NCBI GenBank assembly: GCA_019689615.1
Contig: JADGHD010000004.1
Location: 1-27,254 of the forward strand
Reading direction: 5' to 3'
Source: Frankia sp.
GTDB taxonomy: Bacteria; Actinomycetota; Actinomycetes; Frankiales; Frankiaceae
Length of the DNA: 27,254 nt
The translations under genes and the position numbers were made by a program. Position 1 is the stretch's first letter. Each line of letters opens with the position of its first letter. Positions 1-7,166 of this stretch are shown piece by piece. The notes below the pieces were generated by a model. The model ran no database searches, had not been told where the DNA came from, and worked only from the letters and a program-made list of their open reading frames with translations.

Positions 1-348
1 GCCCCGCCACCCGCGCCGCCGCCCGCTCCGGCGCCCGAGCGGCGCGCCCGTCGGCCGATCCAGGTCCGCATCCGGCCCCGGATCCCGTTCAAGCGGACGC
101 TGCTGTTCCTCCTGATCCTCTTCCTGCTGTTCGCGGCGGCCGACCGGATCGTCAACGCGGTCGACCAGAAGAGCCGCGGCCTGTGGGACCGGGTCGTCAC
201 CCGGATCGACCGGCAGATCGACGAGTGGCGCGGCAAGGCGGAGGACCAGGTCGGCGACCAGATCGGCGACCAGCTCGACCAGGTGACCGACCAGATCGGG
301 CAGCGGCTCGAGGACAACCCGGCCGCTGGCGGCGGTCAGACGCCCTGA
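1..348 (+). CDS. C-terminal part of a single-pass membrane protein with a DQ-rich helical tail (5' end outside window)
   Basis: The frame is open from base 1 to TGA 346-348 and gives 115 residues, so the start lies upstream. The visible part begins Pro/Ala-rich, then a basic stretch (ERRARRP...RIRPRIPFKR), one hydrophobic segment at about residues 37-49 (TLLFLLILFLLFAAA), and a charged helical tail of about 60 residues. The tail contains a repeated D-Q-[VIL]-x-[DQ] pattern (DQVGDQIGDQLDQVTDQIGQ), which looks like a short amphipathic or coiled-coil helix. With positive charge before the hydrophobic segment, the N-terminus is probably cytoplasmic and the DQ tail outside. I recognise no family. 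The architecture resembles the other Pro-rich single-pass proteins near the far end of the window, but there is no sequence similarity beyond composition. Confidence 0.6.
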   Translation, partial: APPPAPPPAPAPERRARRPIQVRIRPRIPFKRTLLFLLILFLLFAAADRIVNAVDQKSRGLWDRVVTRIDRQIDEWRGKAEDQVGDQIGDQLDQVTDQIGQRLEDNPAAGGGQTP

Positions 349-454
349 GCGGGCAGCCGCCACCCCCGGTTTTCACCCGGCGGGAGGGAGCGAACCCCAA
401 CTCGCCCCGCCTCCGAGTGCATGAGCCGGGCCGTTGCCAGGTACACCAAGGGCC

Positions 455-643
455 ATGGCTAACCTCGCGCAGCGGGTCTCGGACATGCTGCACAGCCCGA
501 AGGCCCAGGAGATGATCCAGAAGGTCAAGGCCCAGGCGAACAAGCCCGAGAACAAGGCCAAGATCCAGCAGATCACCCAGAAGTGGAAGCACCGGGGCTA
601 CTCGTCCGGCGGCGGGCGTGGGCCGAGCAGAGGCGGTTACTGA
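455..643 (+). CDS. small basic helical protein, unknown function (62 aa)
   Basis: A 62-residue frame begins MANLAQRVSDMLHSP and ends in a Gly/Arg/Ser tail (SSGGGRGPSRGGY). The middle is Lys/Gln-rich and reads as one long helix (KAQEMIQKVKAQANKPENKAKIQQITQKWKHR). There is no signal peptide or membrane segment. An in-frame TTG at 434 would add seven residues; I prefer ATG 455, although the upstream AAGGG lies unusually close to it. The frame contains many AAG, CAG and ATC codons, as expected of a real gene in this GC-rich genome. Small basic proteins of this kind are often carried by actinobacteria, but I cannot assign a function. The basic helix and RGG-like end could suit nucleic-acid or membrane-surface binding, which is a guess. 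It lies 80 bp before mqnC, in the same direction. Confidence 0.55.
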   Translation: MANLAQRVSDMLHSPKAQEMIQKVKAQANKPENKAKIQQITQKWKHRGYSSGGGRGPSRGGY

Positions 644-711
644 CCGGCAAGCCGACGGGGCGCCGGCATCGCGCGCACCACGTCGCGGTCCGGCGGCCCG
701 CGTTGGCGTTC

Positions 712-724
712 TAGGATCGCCAGG
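712..724 (+). promoter_or_regulatory. candidate -10 box placing transcription start at the mqnC GTG (possible leaderless mRNA)
   Basis: TAGGAT at 712-717 fits the actinobacterial TAnnnT -10 pattern. The first base of the mqnC GTG lies seven bases after it, about where transcription would begin. There is no convincing -35 box. The same bases contain AGGA, which could instead act as a ribosome binding site seven bases before the GTG, so the two readings compete. Confidence 0.35.
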
Positions 725-1884
725 TGAGCGACACCGAGATCCGAGCCCTGCTGGACCGGGCCGCTGACGGCGGCCGGATCACCCCGGACGAGGCACTGCT
801 GCTCTACACGAAGGCGCCGCTGCACGCCCTGGGCTCCGCGGCGGACGCGGTGCGCCGCAGTCGCTTCCCGGACAACATCGCCACCTACATCATCGATCGC
901 AACATCAACTACACCAACGTCTGCGTGACCGCCTGCCGGTTCTGCGCGTTCTACCGGGCGCCCAAGCACCCGGAGGGCTGGGTCCGCGACGTGGACGACA
1001 TCGTCGCCAAGTGCGGCGAGGCGGTCGAGCTCGGCGCGACCCAGATCATGCTGCAGGGCGGGCACCACCCGGACTTCGGCATCGAGTGGTACGAGTCCGT
1101 GTTCCGCGCGATCAAGGCGGCCTACCCGCAGCTTGCCCTGCACTCGCTCGGCGCCAGCGAGGTCGTGCACATCGCCCGCACCTCCGGGCTCACCCACGAA
1201 GAGGTCATCACCCGGCTGCGGGACGCCGGGCTGGACAGCTTCGCCGGCGCGGGTGCGGAGATCCTCACCGAGCGGCCCCGCAGGGCGATCGCCCCGCTCA
1301 AGGAGCCGGGCCACGTCTGGCTGTCGGTGATGGAGACCGCCCACCGGCTCGGCGTCGAGTCCACGGCGACGTTCATGATGGGCACCGGCGAGACCAACGC
1401 CGAGCGGATCGAGCACCTGCGGATGATCCGCGAGGTCCAGGACCGCACCGGCGGGTTCCGGGCCTTCATCCCGTGGACGTACCAGCCCGAGAACAACCAC
1501 CTGCGCGGCCGCACCCAGGCGTCGATCATCGAGTACCTGCGGCTGGTCGCCGTCGCCCGGCTGTTCTTCGACAACATCGCCCACCTGCAGGGCTCGTGGC
1601 TGACCACCGGCAAGGAGGTCGGCCAGCTCTCGCTGCACATGGGCGCCGACGACCTGGGCTCGGTGATGCTGGAGGAGAACGTCGTCTCCTCGGCCGGCGC
1701 GCGGCACCGGACCAACCGGGCCGAGCTCATCCACCTGATCCGCACGGCGGGGCGGATCCCGGCCCAGCGCGACACCCTCTACAACCACCTGGCCGTGCAC
1801 CGGGACCCGGCGGACGACCCGGTCGACGACCGGGTGGTCTCGCACTACTCGTCGACGGCGCTCCCGCTGGTCCAGGCCTCCTGA
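724..1884 (+). CDS. mqnC: cyclic dehypoxanthinyl futalosine synthase (radical SAM)
   Basis: This 386-residue cytoplasmic enzyme belongs to the radical-SAM MqnC family, which cyclises dehypoxanthine futalosine in the futalosine route to menaquinone. The CxxxCxxC cluster-binding motif is at C67, C71 and C74 (CVTACRFC), followed by AFYR as is typical of the MqnC/MqnE/CofH group. Further family blocks are LQGGHHPDFGIEWYE, the GAGAEIL stretch, ATFMMGTGET and FIPWTYQPENNHL. The C-terminal block LGADDLGSVMLEENVV-like (here MGADDLGSVMLEENVV) favours MqnC over MqnE, which differs in this region. Length is normal. The GTG start is chosen because the family N-terminus begins a few residues before DRAADGGRI and because of the adjacent AGGA/TAGGAT. 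The stop is followed after one base by the methyltransferase start, so the two are probably one transcript. No mqnA, mqnB or mqnD is in the window. Confidence 0.93.
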   Translation: MSDTEIRALLDRAADGGRITPDEALLLYTKAPLHALGSAADAVRRSRFPDNIATYIIDRNINYTNVCVTACRFCAFYRAPKHPEGWVRDVDDIVAKCGEAVELGATQIMLQGGHHPDFGIEWYESVFRAIKAAYPQLALHSLGASEVVHIARTSGLTHEEVITRLRDAGLDSFAGAGAEILTERPRRAIAPLKEPGHVWLSVMETAHRLGVESTATFMMGTGETNAERIEHLRMIREVQDRTGGFRAFIPWTYQPENNHLRGRTQASIIEYLRLVAVARLFFDNIAHLQGSWLTTGKEVGQLSLHMGADDLGSVMLEENVVSSAGARHRTNRAELIHLIRTAGRIPAQRDTLYNHLAVHRDPADDPVDDRVVSHYSSTALPLVQAS

Positions 1885-1885
1885 G

Positions 1886-2704
1886 GTGGTTGCTCCCGCC
1901 GGAACCCGGGCCGGGCTCGACAAGCGGCCCGACCAGGTCGCCGCGATGTTCGACCAGGTCGCGCGGCGCTACGACGTGACGAACGCGGTGCTGTCCGCCG
2001 GCCGCGACCGCGGCTGGCGCAGGGCCACCGCCGAGGCGCTGCGGCTCGCCCCCGGCCAACGGGTGCTCGACCTGGCCGCCGGCACCGCGACCTCGTCCCG
2101 GGCGTTCGCTGAGCGCGGCGTCGACGTGGCAGCGTGCGACTTCTCCATCGGGATGCTGCGCGCGGGGCAGTCCCGGCTGGCCAGCAGGCCGCCGCGGGCC
2201 GGCACGGTCCGGCTGGTCGCCGGGGACGGCCTGCGGCTGCCGTTCGCCGACGCGTCCTTCGACCGGGTGACGATCTCCTTCGGCCTGCGCAACGTCGCCG
2301 ACGTCGACGCCTGCCTGGCCGAGCTGCTGCGGGTGACCCGCCCCGGCGGGCGGCTGGTGGTCTGCGAGTTCAGCCAGCCGACCTGGCGGCCGTTCCGCCG
2401 GGTCTACCTCGGCTACCTGATGCGGGCGCTGCCGGCGGTCGCCAGGGCCGTGAGCAGCAGCCCCGACTCGTACGTCTACCTGGCCGAGTCGATTCGGGCC
2501 TGGCCGGCCCAGGCCGAGCTGGCCGAGCGGCTGCGCGCCGCCGGCTGGGCCGGCGTCGGCTGGCGCGACCTTACCGGTGGCATCGTCGCCCTGCACCACG
2601 GCGACAAGCCGGCCCCGGCCGGCCAGCCGGCGAACGGCCAGGCCGTGGCGGGCCAGGGTGCCGAGCGCCAGGCAGTGGACGGCCCGGCAGCCGCGGCGTC
2701 GTGA
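1886..2704 (+). CDS. menG: demethylmenaquinone C-methyltransferase (UbiE/MenG family)
   Basis: This 272-residue SAM-dependent methyltransferase should add the ring methyl that turns demethylmenaquinone into menaquinone, the last ring step. Visible family marks are the N-terminal MFDQVARRYDVTNAVLSAGRD block (residues 21-41), SAM motif I at VLDLAAGTATS (60-70), and the UbiE signature FGLRNVADVDACLAELLRVTRPGGRLVVCEFSQP split over residues 132-165. The family end GGIVALHHGDKP is at 231-242. After that comes an Ala/Gly/Gln-rich tail of about 30 residues (to 272) that is not part of the fold. Motif I reads AGTATS instead of the usual (T/A)GTGD, a mild deviation. GTG 1886 begins one base after the mqnC stop, so translation is probably coupled; no strong ribosome binding site is visible. 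It converges on the hydrolase gene, with only 34 bp between the stops. Confidence 0.9.
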   Translation: MVAPAGTRAGLDKRPDQVAAMFDQVARRYDVTNAVLSAGRDRGWRRATAEALRLAPGQRVLDLAAGTATSSRAFAERGVDVAACDFSIGMLRAGQSRLASRPPRAGTVRLVAGDGLRLPFADASFDRVTISFGLRNVADVDACLAELLRVTRPGGRLVVCEFSQPTWRPFRRVYLGYLMRALPAVARAVSSSPDSYVYLAESIRAWPAQAELAERLRAAGWAGVGWRDLTGGIVALHHGDKPAPAGQPANGQAVAGQGAERQAVDGPAAAAS

Positions 2705-2738
2705 CGGGCGCGGCCGCGGTGACGCTCGCCGTGTCGGG

Positions 2739-3482
2739 TCAGGCCGGGACGTGCGCCCGCAGCCAGGCGAGGGTGCGCGCCCAGGCGTCCCTGGCGGCGT
2801 GCTCGTCGTAGCCGTCCAGCTCCGGCGGTGCCTGCTCGTCGTGGAAGCGGTGGCCGGCGCCGGGGTAGCTGACCACCTCGGTCGGCACCCGCGCGGTCGC
2901 CGCAGCCACCCGCAGCGCGTCGACCTCCACCGCCGGGGTCGCCGGGTCGTTGCCGCCGTAGAGCCCGAGCCATGGCGCCAGCAGCCGGGGGGCGAGCAGG
3001 AGCTGCGGGTGCTCGCCGAACCGGGACTCGGTGATGCCGTCCCCGCAGACGCTCACCGCGGCCGCCACCGGCAGGGGGGCCGCGGCCAGCAGCGCGACCG
3101 CCCCGCCGAGGCCGTAGCCGACGACCGCGCACCGGTTGATCGCGATGCCCACGTCGGCCAGCCACTTCATCGCCGCGTCCAGGTCGTCGAGCAGGTCGGT
3201 GCCCCGCAGCGTGGCCGCCGCGGCGCTCGGCCCCTCCTCGTCGGCGTGGCCGAACACCGGCGAGCCGATCCGGTGGAACAGGTCCGGGGCGACCGCGTGC
3301 CAGCCGGCGTCGGCGAACCGTTGGCAGATCTGGCTGGTCCGTTCGGTCAGCCCGTACTCCTCGTGCACGACCACGACGCCGCCGCGGACCGGGGCCGGCT
3401 CGAAGTCGATCTCGTCCGGTTCGGCCTCGGCCGCCATGGTGGGACCGCTCGCTGTCGCGAGCACGAAGGTCTCGATCGCCAT
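2739..3482 (-). CDS. dienelactone-hydrolase-fold protein lacking the catalytic cysteine (alpha/beta hydrolase)
   Basis: This 247-residue protein matches the dienelactone hydrolase family in length and block order: VVVVHEEYGL (36-45), RFADAGWHAVAPDLFHR (55-71), nucleophile elbow VVGYGLGGAVALL (120-132), GGNDPATP with the acid D179, and SYPGAGHRFHDE with H211. In the family the elbow is G-x-C-x-G-G. Here it is G-Y-G-L-G-G, so G124 sits where the nucleophile Cys should be; the codon reads GGC, so this is not a frame error. The Asp and His of the triad are kept. It may therefore be catalytically inactive, use another residue, or act by binding. ATG 3482 is preferred over an in-frame upstream extension to 3605 because GGAGGG precedes it and the extension is Arg/Gly-rich and unlike the family. 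There is no signal peptide, so it is cytoplasmic. Confidence 0.8.
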   Translation of the reverse strand: MAIETFVLATASGPTMAAEAEPDEIDFEPAPVRGGVVVVHEEYGLTERTSQICQRFADAGWHAVAPDLFHRIGSPVFGHADEEGPSAAAATLRGTDLLDDLDAAMKWLADVGIAINRCAVVGYGLGGAVALLAAAPLPVAAAVSVCGDGITESRFGEHPQLLLAPRLLAPWLGLYGGNDPATPAVEVDALRVAAATARVPTEVVSYPGAGHRFHDEQAPPELDGYDEHAARDAWARTLAWLRAHVPA

Positions 3483-3738
3483 CTCGCTCGCTGCCCTCCG
3501 CCTGTGCCCGGGCGCGCCACCGCGGGCCGGGCTGCCCGCCAGCATGATTCCCACGAGCCGCCCTGGCCACACGGGAAATCTGATCGGTTGGGCTCGTTCC
3601 ACCACGCCGTGACGTCAGGTGTGCTGGACGTGCCGCCACGGTGGCAGGTCCGCCACGCACCGTTGATACAACCCACGTCCGGGCGCGCTCGCAGCTCCCG
3701 GAAGCATCCCGGTTGGTGCCATTGGCCGAGTCAGCGCC

Positions 3739-3744
3739 TACACT
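3739..3744 (+). promoter_or_regulatory. candidate -10 box of the reductase gene
   Basis: TACACT fits TAnnnT and would start transcription near 3751, just before the palindrome. A TTGGTG at 3713-3718 is the nearest TTG-like -35, but its 20-bp spacing is too long, so this is a weak call. Confidence 0.3.
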
Positions 3745-3759
3745 CGGCCGTGGCGGGTA

Positions 3760-3781
3760 GCTCGTGAAGATTTTCACGAGC
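3760..3781 (+). promoter_or_regulatory. 9+9 bp perfect inverted repeat, candidate operator or leader hairpin
   Basis: Arms GCTCGTGAA (3760-3768) and TTCACGAGC (3773-3781) are exact reverse complements separated by GATT. The element lies just downstream of the candidate transcription start and 72 bp before the GTG of the reductase. As DNA it has the size of a dimeric repressor site; as RNA it forms a stable hairpin. It has no T-run after it, so it is not an ordinary terminator. Confidence 0.5.
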
Positions 3782-3806
3782 GGACGAGACCACGAGCGGA
3801 CGAGAC
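3775..3806 (+). repeat. two perfect 16-bp tandem copies in the leader of the reductase gene
   Basis: CACGAGCGGACGAGAC occurs at 3775-3790 and again at 3791-3806 without a mismatch or gap. The first copy overlaps the right arm of the palindrome (CACGAGC), so the second copy repeats a half-site one and a half helical turns further on. Confidence 0.9.
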
Positions 3807-3853
3807 GGGGAACGGCGGGCCTGCCCCGCCGGGAACAGATCCGGAGCACCACC

Positions 3854-5185
3854 GTGACTGAGGTAGCTGCGCGGGCGCGCGCGGGCGCGCTCGGCGCTGG
3901 CGGCGGCGCTGACGCCGACGTCATCGTCGTCGGCGCCGGTCCCGCCGGCTCGGCCGCGGCTTACCACCTGGCCAACGCCGGCCTGTCCGTCCTGCTGCTG
4001 GAGAAGTCGACCTTCCCGCGGGACAAGGTCTGCGGCGACGGGCTGACCCCGCGCGCCGTGCGCGGCCTGGTTGAGCTGGGCATCAACCCGCTCGCCCGCA
4101 CCGCCGACGGCACCACCGGCTGGAAGCGCAACCGCGGGCTGCGGATCATCGGCGGTGGCCTGCGGCTCGAGCTGCCCTGGCCGCAGCTCGCCAGCTTCCC
4201 GGACTACGGCCTGGTCCGGCCGCGGGCGGACTTCGACGAGCTGCTCGCCCGCAACGCCCAGAAGGCCGGCGCCCGGCTGCAGGAGGCGACCACGGTCTCC
4301 GGCGTGCTGCGCGACGAGCGGACCGGCCGGGTGGTCGGGGTGACCGCCCGGGCCGGCGGCGACCGCGCCCCGGTCAGCTACCGCGCGCCGGTCGTGATCG
4401 CGGCCGATGGCAACAGCGCCCGGCTGGCGGTGTCGATGGGCATCCGCCGCCGCGACGACCGGCCGCTCGGGGTCGCGGTCCGCCGCTACTACCGCAGCCC
4501 GCGCACCGACGACGACTTCCTGGAGTCCCACCTGGAGCTCTGGGAGGGCAGGCCGGGAGCCAGCCGGCTGCTGCCCGGCTACGGCTGGATCTTCGGGATG
4601 GGCGACGGGACCAGCAACGTCGGTCTCGGGATCCTCAACACCACCCCGGCCTTCGGCAACACCGACTACCGCGACCTGTTGCGGCGCTGGCTCGGCGCGC
4701 TGCCCCAGGAGTGGGGCTACACCGAGGACAACGCGATCGGCCCGGTCCGCGGCAGCGCGCTGCCGATGGGCTTCAACCGGACCCCGCACTACCGCGACGG
4801 CCTGTTGCTGGTCGGCGACGCGGGCGGAATGGTGAACCCGTTCAACGGGGAGGGCATCGCCTACGCGATCGAGTCCGGCGCCATCGCCGCGGACGTCGTC
4901 GCGCAGGCGCTGGCCAGACCCCGTGACTCGGCCCGGGAGCTGGCGCTGCGCCGCTACCCGGAGGCGGTGCGCGCGGCCTACGGCGGCTACTACACGCTGG
5001 GCCGGGTGTTCGTGAACCTCATCGGCAACCCGACCGTGATGCGGCTGGCCACCAAGTACGGGCTGCCGCACCCGACGCTGATGCGGTTCCTGCTCAAGAT
5101 CATGGCAAACCTCACCGATCCCAGGGGAGGTGACGCGCACGACCGCGTGATCAACGCGTTGTGCCGGCTCGCCCCGGCTGCGTAG
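3854..5185 (+). CDS. geranylgeranyl reductase family FAD oxidoreductase, probable menaquinone side-chain reductase
   Basis: This 443-residue flavoprotein has the Rossmann FAD motif DVIVVGAGPAGSAAAYHLANAG (starting at residue 22), the family signature FPRDKVCGDGLTPRAV (54-69, C60) and the second FAD motif GDAGGMVNPFNGEGIAYAIESG (from 321). The family reduces isoprenoid double bonds; in actinobacteria a member (MenJ) saturates one isoprene unit of menaquinone. The position directly before nuoA and close to mqnC, menG and the polyprenyl synthase supports that role here, but substrate cannot be read from the sequence. GTG 3854 is chosen for the GGAG seven bases upstream and because it leaves a normal lead before the Rossmann motif. 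A GTG at 3764 would add 30 residues translated from the repeat region. A 10-bp tandem GCGGGCGCGC at 3871-3890 encodes the Ala/Arg-rich N-terminus. Confidence 0.85.
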   Translation: MTEVAARARAGALGAGGGADADVIVVGAGPAGSAAAYHLANAGLSVLLLEKSTFPRDKVCGDGLTPRAVRGLVELGINPLARTADGTTGWKRNRGLRIIGGGLRLELPWPQLASFPDYGLVRPRADFDELLARNAQKAGARLQEATTVSGVLRDERTGRVVGVTARAGGDRAPVSYRAPVVIAADGNSARLAVSMGIRRRDDRPLGVAVRRYYRSPRTDDDFLESHLELWEGRPGASRLLPGYGWIFGMGDGTSNVGLGILNTTPAFGNTDYRDLLRRWLGALPQEWGYTEDNAIGPVRGSALPMGFNRTPHYRDGLLLVGDAGGMVNPFNGEGIAYAIESGAIAADVVAQALARPRDSARELALRRYPEAVRAAYGGYYTLGRVFVNLIGNPTVMRLATKYGLPHPTLMRFLLKIMANLTDPRGGDAHDRVINALCRLAPAA

Positions 5186-5328
5186 CAGTCAGCGGGGAAA
5201 TCCCGCGACCGGGGCCGGCCCGGACGGGGCGTAGGCTCCATCCGCGTTCGGCGCACCAGCAAAACCTCTCCGGCGGACCGCCGGCGTCGTCCAGTACCAC
5301 ACGTCATTCTTGGAGAGAGGAGCCCGGC
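5186..5328 (+). promoter_or_regulatory. nuo operon leader: candidate promoter and two small inverted repeats
   Basis: The 143-bp gap after the reductase contains a small hairpin at 5192-5206 (GCGGG/CCCGC, loop GAAAT), a TAGGCT -10-like box at 5232-5237 without a clear -35, and an inverted repeat CCGGCGG-A-CCGCCGG at 5270-5284. GAGAGGAG before ATG 5329 is the nuoA ribosome binding site. The operon is probably both co-transcribed with the upstream gene and started here. Confidence 0.35.
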
Positions 5329-5691
5329 ATGCTCGACAACTACGTGCCGATCCTCGTTCTGCTCGCGATCGCGACCCTGTTCGCGGTCGGCTCGCTCATC
5401 CTGAGCACGCTGGTCGGGCCGAAGCGGTTCAACCGGGCGAAGCTCGACGCCTACGAGTGCGGCATCGAGCCGGCGCCGGAACCGGCCGGTCCTCGCCGGT
5501 TCCCGGTGAAGTTCTACCTGATCGCGATGCTCTTCATCGTGTTCGACATCGAGATCATCTTCCTCTACCCGTGGGCCGTGTCTTTCGGCGCGCTCGGCGT
5601 CTTCGGGTTCGTGGAGATGGTGCTCTTCGTCGCCACGGTGTTCGTCGCCTACGCCTACGTCTGGCGGCGGGGAGGCCTGGAATGGGACTAG
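5329..5691 (+). CDS. nuoA: NADH-quinone oxidoreductase subunit A
   Basis: This 120-residue membrane subunit of complex I has three hydrophobic helices (about residues 6-29, 62-82, 88-110). The loop between the first and second holds the conserved YECGIEP motif (42-48) that lines the quinone-site region, and the second helix holds acidic residues D73 and E75 (VFDIEIIFLYPWAV). Length is normal. ATG 5329 follows GAGAGGAG at good spacing; longer in-frame reading upstream is non-coding. Its last ten bases overlap the start of nuoB (5682), so the two are translationally coupled. Confidence 0.95.
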   Translation: MLDNYVPILVLLAIATLFAVGSLILSTLVGPKRFNRAKLDAYECGIEPAPEPAGPRRFPVKFYLIAMLFIVFDIEIIFLYPWAVSFGALGVFGFVEMVLFVATVFVAYAYVWRRGGLEWD

Positions 5692-6458
5692 AGGAGAAGC
5701 TGCCCGGCGGGGTCCTGCTCGCCAGCGTCGAGACGCTGGCCGGCATGGCCCGCAAGTCCTCGCTGTGGCCGGTCACCTTCGGCCTGGCCTGCTGCGCCAT
5801 CGAGATGATGGCCACCGGCGCCGCGCGCTATGACCTCGCGCGGTTCGGCATGGAGGTGTTCCGGGCGAGCCCGCGGCAGGCCGACCTGATGATCGTCGCC
5901 GGCCGGGTGAGCCAGAAGATGGCGCCGGTGCTCCGCCAGATCTACGACCAGATGTCCGAGCCCAAGTGGGTGCTCTCCATGGGCGTCTGCGCGAGCAGCG
6001 GCGGCATGTTCAACAACTACGCCATCGTGCAGGGCGTTGACCACATCGTGCCCGTCGACATGTATCTGCCGGGCTGCCCGCCGCGGCCGGAGATGCTGAT
6101 GGACGCGATCCTCAAGCTGCACCGCAAGATCCAGACCGGCCCGGTGACCGGCAAGCTGGAGCGCACGAAGGTCGGCGACTCGCCGTACCCGAAGCCGATC
6201 GAGGTGGCCACCGCCCAGGCGGGGCTGCCCGCGGGCGCGCTGGACACCCGCACGCTGTCGGTCAACGACCGCAAGCGGTTCAAGCTGCCCGCCGGCGCCC
6301 CGAAGCCGGTCGGGCGCGGCGCGGTGGACCCGTCGCTGGACCAGCGCCGGCCCGCCGCGATCCCGCCGCCGTCGGTGTTCGGCCGCCGCAAGCAGCTGCC
6401 GGTCGTCGGGCAGCCGGACGACGCCCCGGTGGCTGGTGAGAACGAGGACCTTGGCTGA
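5682..6458 (+). CDS. nuoB: NADH-quinone oxidoreductase subunit B (carries cluster N2)
   Basis: This 258-residue peripheral-arm subunit binds the [4Fe-4S] cluster N2, which hands electrons to menaquinone. The four ligands are visible as the tandem pair C37-C38 (GLACCAIEMM), C103 (MGVCASSGG) and C132 (LPGCPPRPE). The core ends near residue 160. A Pro/Arg/Lys-rich tail of nearly 100 residues follows (for example FKLPAGAPKPVGRGAVDP), which is longer than in short homologues of about 160-220 residues and looks disordered. ATG 5682 overlaps nuoA by 10 bp; the GAGG inside nuoA (CGGGGAGG) serves as ribosome binding site. Confidence 0.95.
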   Translation: MGLEEKLPGGVLLASVETLAGMARKSSLWPVTFGLACCAIEMMATGAARYDLARFGMEVFRASPRQADLMIVAGRVSQKMAPVLRQIYDQMSEPKWVLSMGVCASSGGMFNNYAIVQGVDHIVPVDMYLPGCPPRPEMLMDAILKLHRKIQTGPVTGKLERTKVGDSPYPKPIEVATAQAGLPAGALDTRTLSVNDRKRFKLPAGAPKPVGRGAVDPSLDQRRPAAIPPPSVFGRRKQLPVVGQPDDAPVAGENEDLG

Positions 6459-7147
6459 TGAGCGAACTGGTACCGAACGGCGCCGCCCCGTCGCCCGGCG
6501 CTGCCCTGCGCCGGCGGGACGCCTTTGGCGCGAAGGGCAGCGGTGACACCTCCGGGTTCGGCGGCCTGGCCGTGCCGCCGCCGGTGCTGACCGACAACCG
6601 GCCGCCCTTCGGCGACGACGACGCCGACGCTGTCTACGGCGCGCTGGAGCGGGCCTTCCCCGGGCTCGAGGAGGCGATCGAGCGGGTGGTGTACGACCGC
6701 GGCGAGCTCACGCTGCACGTCCGCCGGGAGCACCTGCTCGCCGTCGCCCAGACGGTGCGGGACGACCCGGCGCTGCGCTTCGAGCTGCTGTCGTCGCTGT
6801 CCGGGGTGGACTACCTGGACGACCCGACCGGCCGGCGGCTGCACTCGGTCGTGCACCTGGCCTCGATGACCTACCGGCGGCGGCTGCGGCTGGAGGTCTC
6901 GGTCTCCGTGGACGACCCGGTGATGCCCAGCCTGACCTCGGTCTGGCCGACGGCGGACTGGCACGAGCGGGAGACCTACGACTTCTTCGGGATCATCTTC
7001 GAGGGTCACCACGCGCTGACCCGGATCATGATGCCGGACGACTGGGTGGGCCACCCGCAGCGCAAGGACTACCCGCTCGGCGGGATCCCGGTCGAGTACA
7101 AGGGCGCCCAGGTTCCGCCACCGGAGACCCGCCGGAGCTACTCGTGA
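6458..7147 (+). CDS. nuoC: NADH-quinone oxidoreductase subunit C (30-kDa subunit)
   Basis: This 229-residue peripheral-arm subunit is part of the connecting module next to NuoD. The 30-kDa signature is clear at residues 169-189 (HERETYDFFGII then FEGHHALTRIM), followed by the RKDYPL block (202-207). The core begins near residue 60. The first 55 residues are a Pro/Gly/Ala-rich extension not needed for the fold. The ATG overlaps the nuoB stop by one base (TGATG). NuoC and NuoD are separate genes here, unlike the fused form of E. coli. Confidence 0.94.
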   Translation: MSELVPNGAAPSPGAALRRRDAFGAKGSGDTSGFGGLAVPPPVLTDNRPPFGDDDADAVYGALERAFPGLEEAIERVVYDRGELTLHVRREHLLAVAQTVRDDPALRFELLSSLSGVDYLDDPTGRRLHSVVHLASMTYRRRLRLEVSVSVDDPVMPSLTSVWPTADWHERETYDFFGIIFEGHHALTRIMMPDDWVGHPQRKDYPLGGIPVEYKGAQVPPPETRRSYS

Positions 7148-7166
7148 CCACACCCTGGGGTACGCG

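Larger units (their letters stand above)
3483..3853. other. 371-bp divergent intergenic region with promoter, palindrome and tandem repeat
   Basis: This stretch separates the minus-strand hydrolase from the plus-strand reductase. It holds a small palindrome GTTGATACAAC at 3662-3672 (arms GTTG/CAAC), a likely -10 box at 3739-3744, a 9+9 bp inverted repeat at 3760-3781 and a perfect 16-bp tandem repeat at 3775-3806. The reductase ribosome binding site GGAG is at 3843-3846. Open frames from both flanking genes run into the region, but neither extension resembles its family. The hydrolase promoter could not be placed. Confidence 0.6.

Noticed and set aside
351..384. Weak hairpin after the first partial gene (CCGCC/GGCGG with inner GGT/ACC)
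   Set aside because: Only five base pairs with a large loop and no T-run, so not supported as a terminator.
2705..2738. Terminator between convergent menG and the hydrolase gene
   Set aside because: The 34-bp gap contains only the self-complementary CGCGGCCGCG without a loop, so no hairpin can be called.
3483..3605. N-terminal extension of the hydrolase to 3605
   Set aside because: The extra 41 residues are Arg/Gly-rich and not family-like; ATG 3482 has GGAGGG upstream.
3764..3853. Upstream extension of the reductase to GTG 3764
   Set aside because: It would translate the palindrome and tandem repeat, is Arg-rich and lies outside the family; GTG 3854 has its own ribosome binding site.
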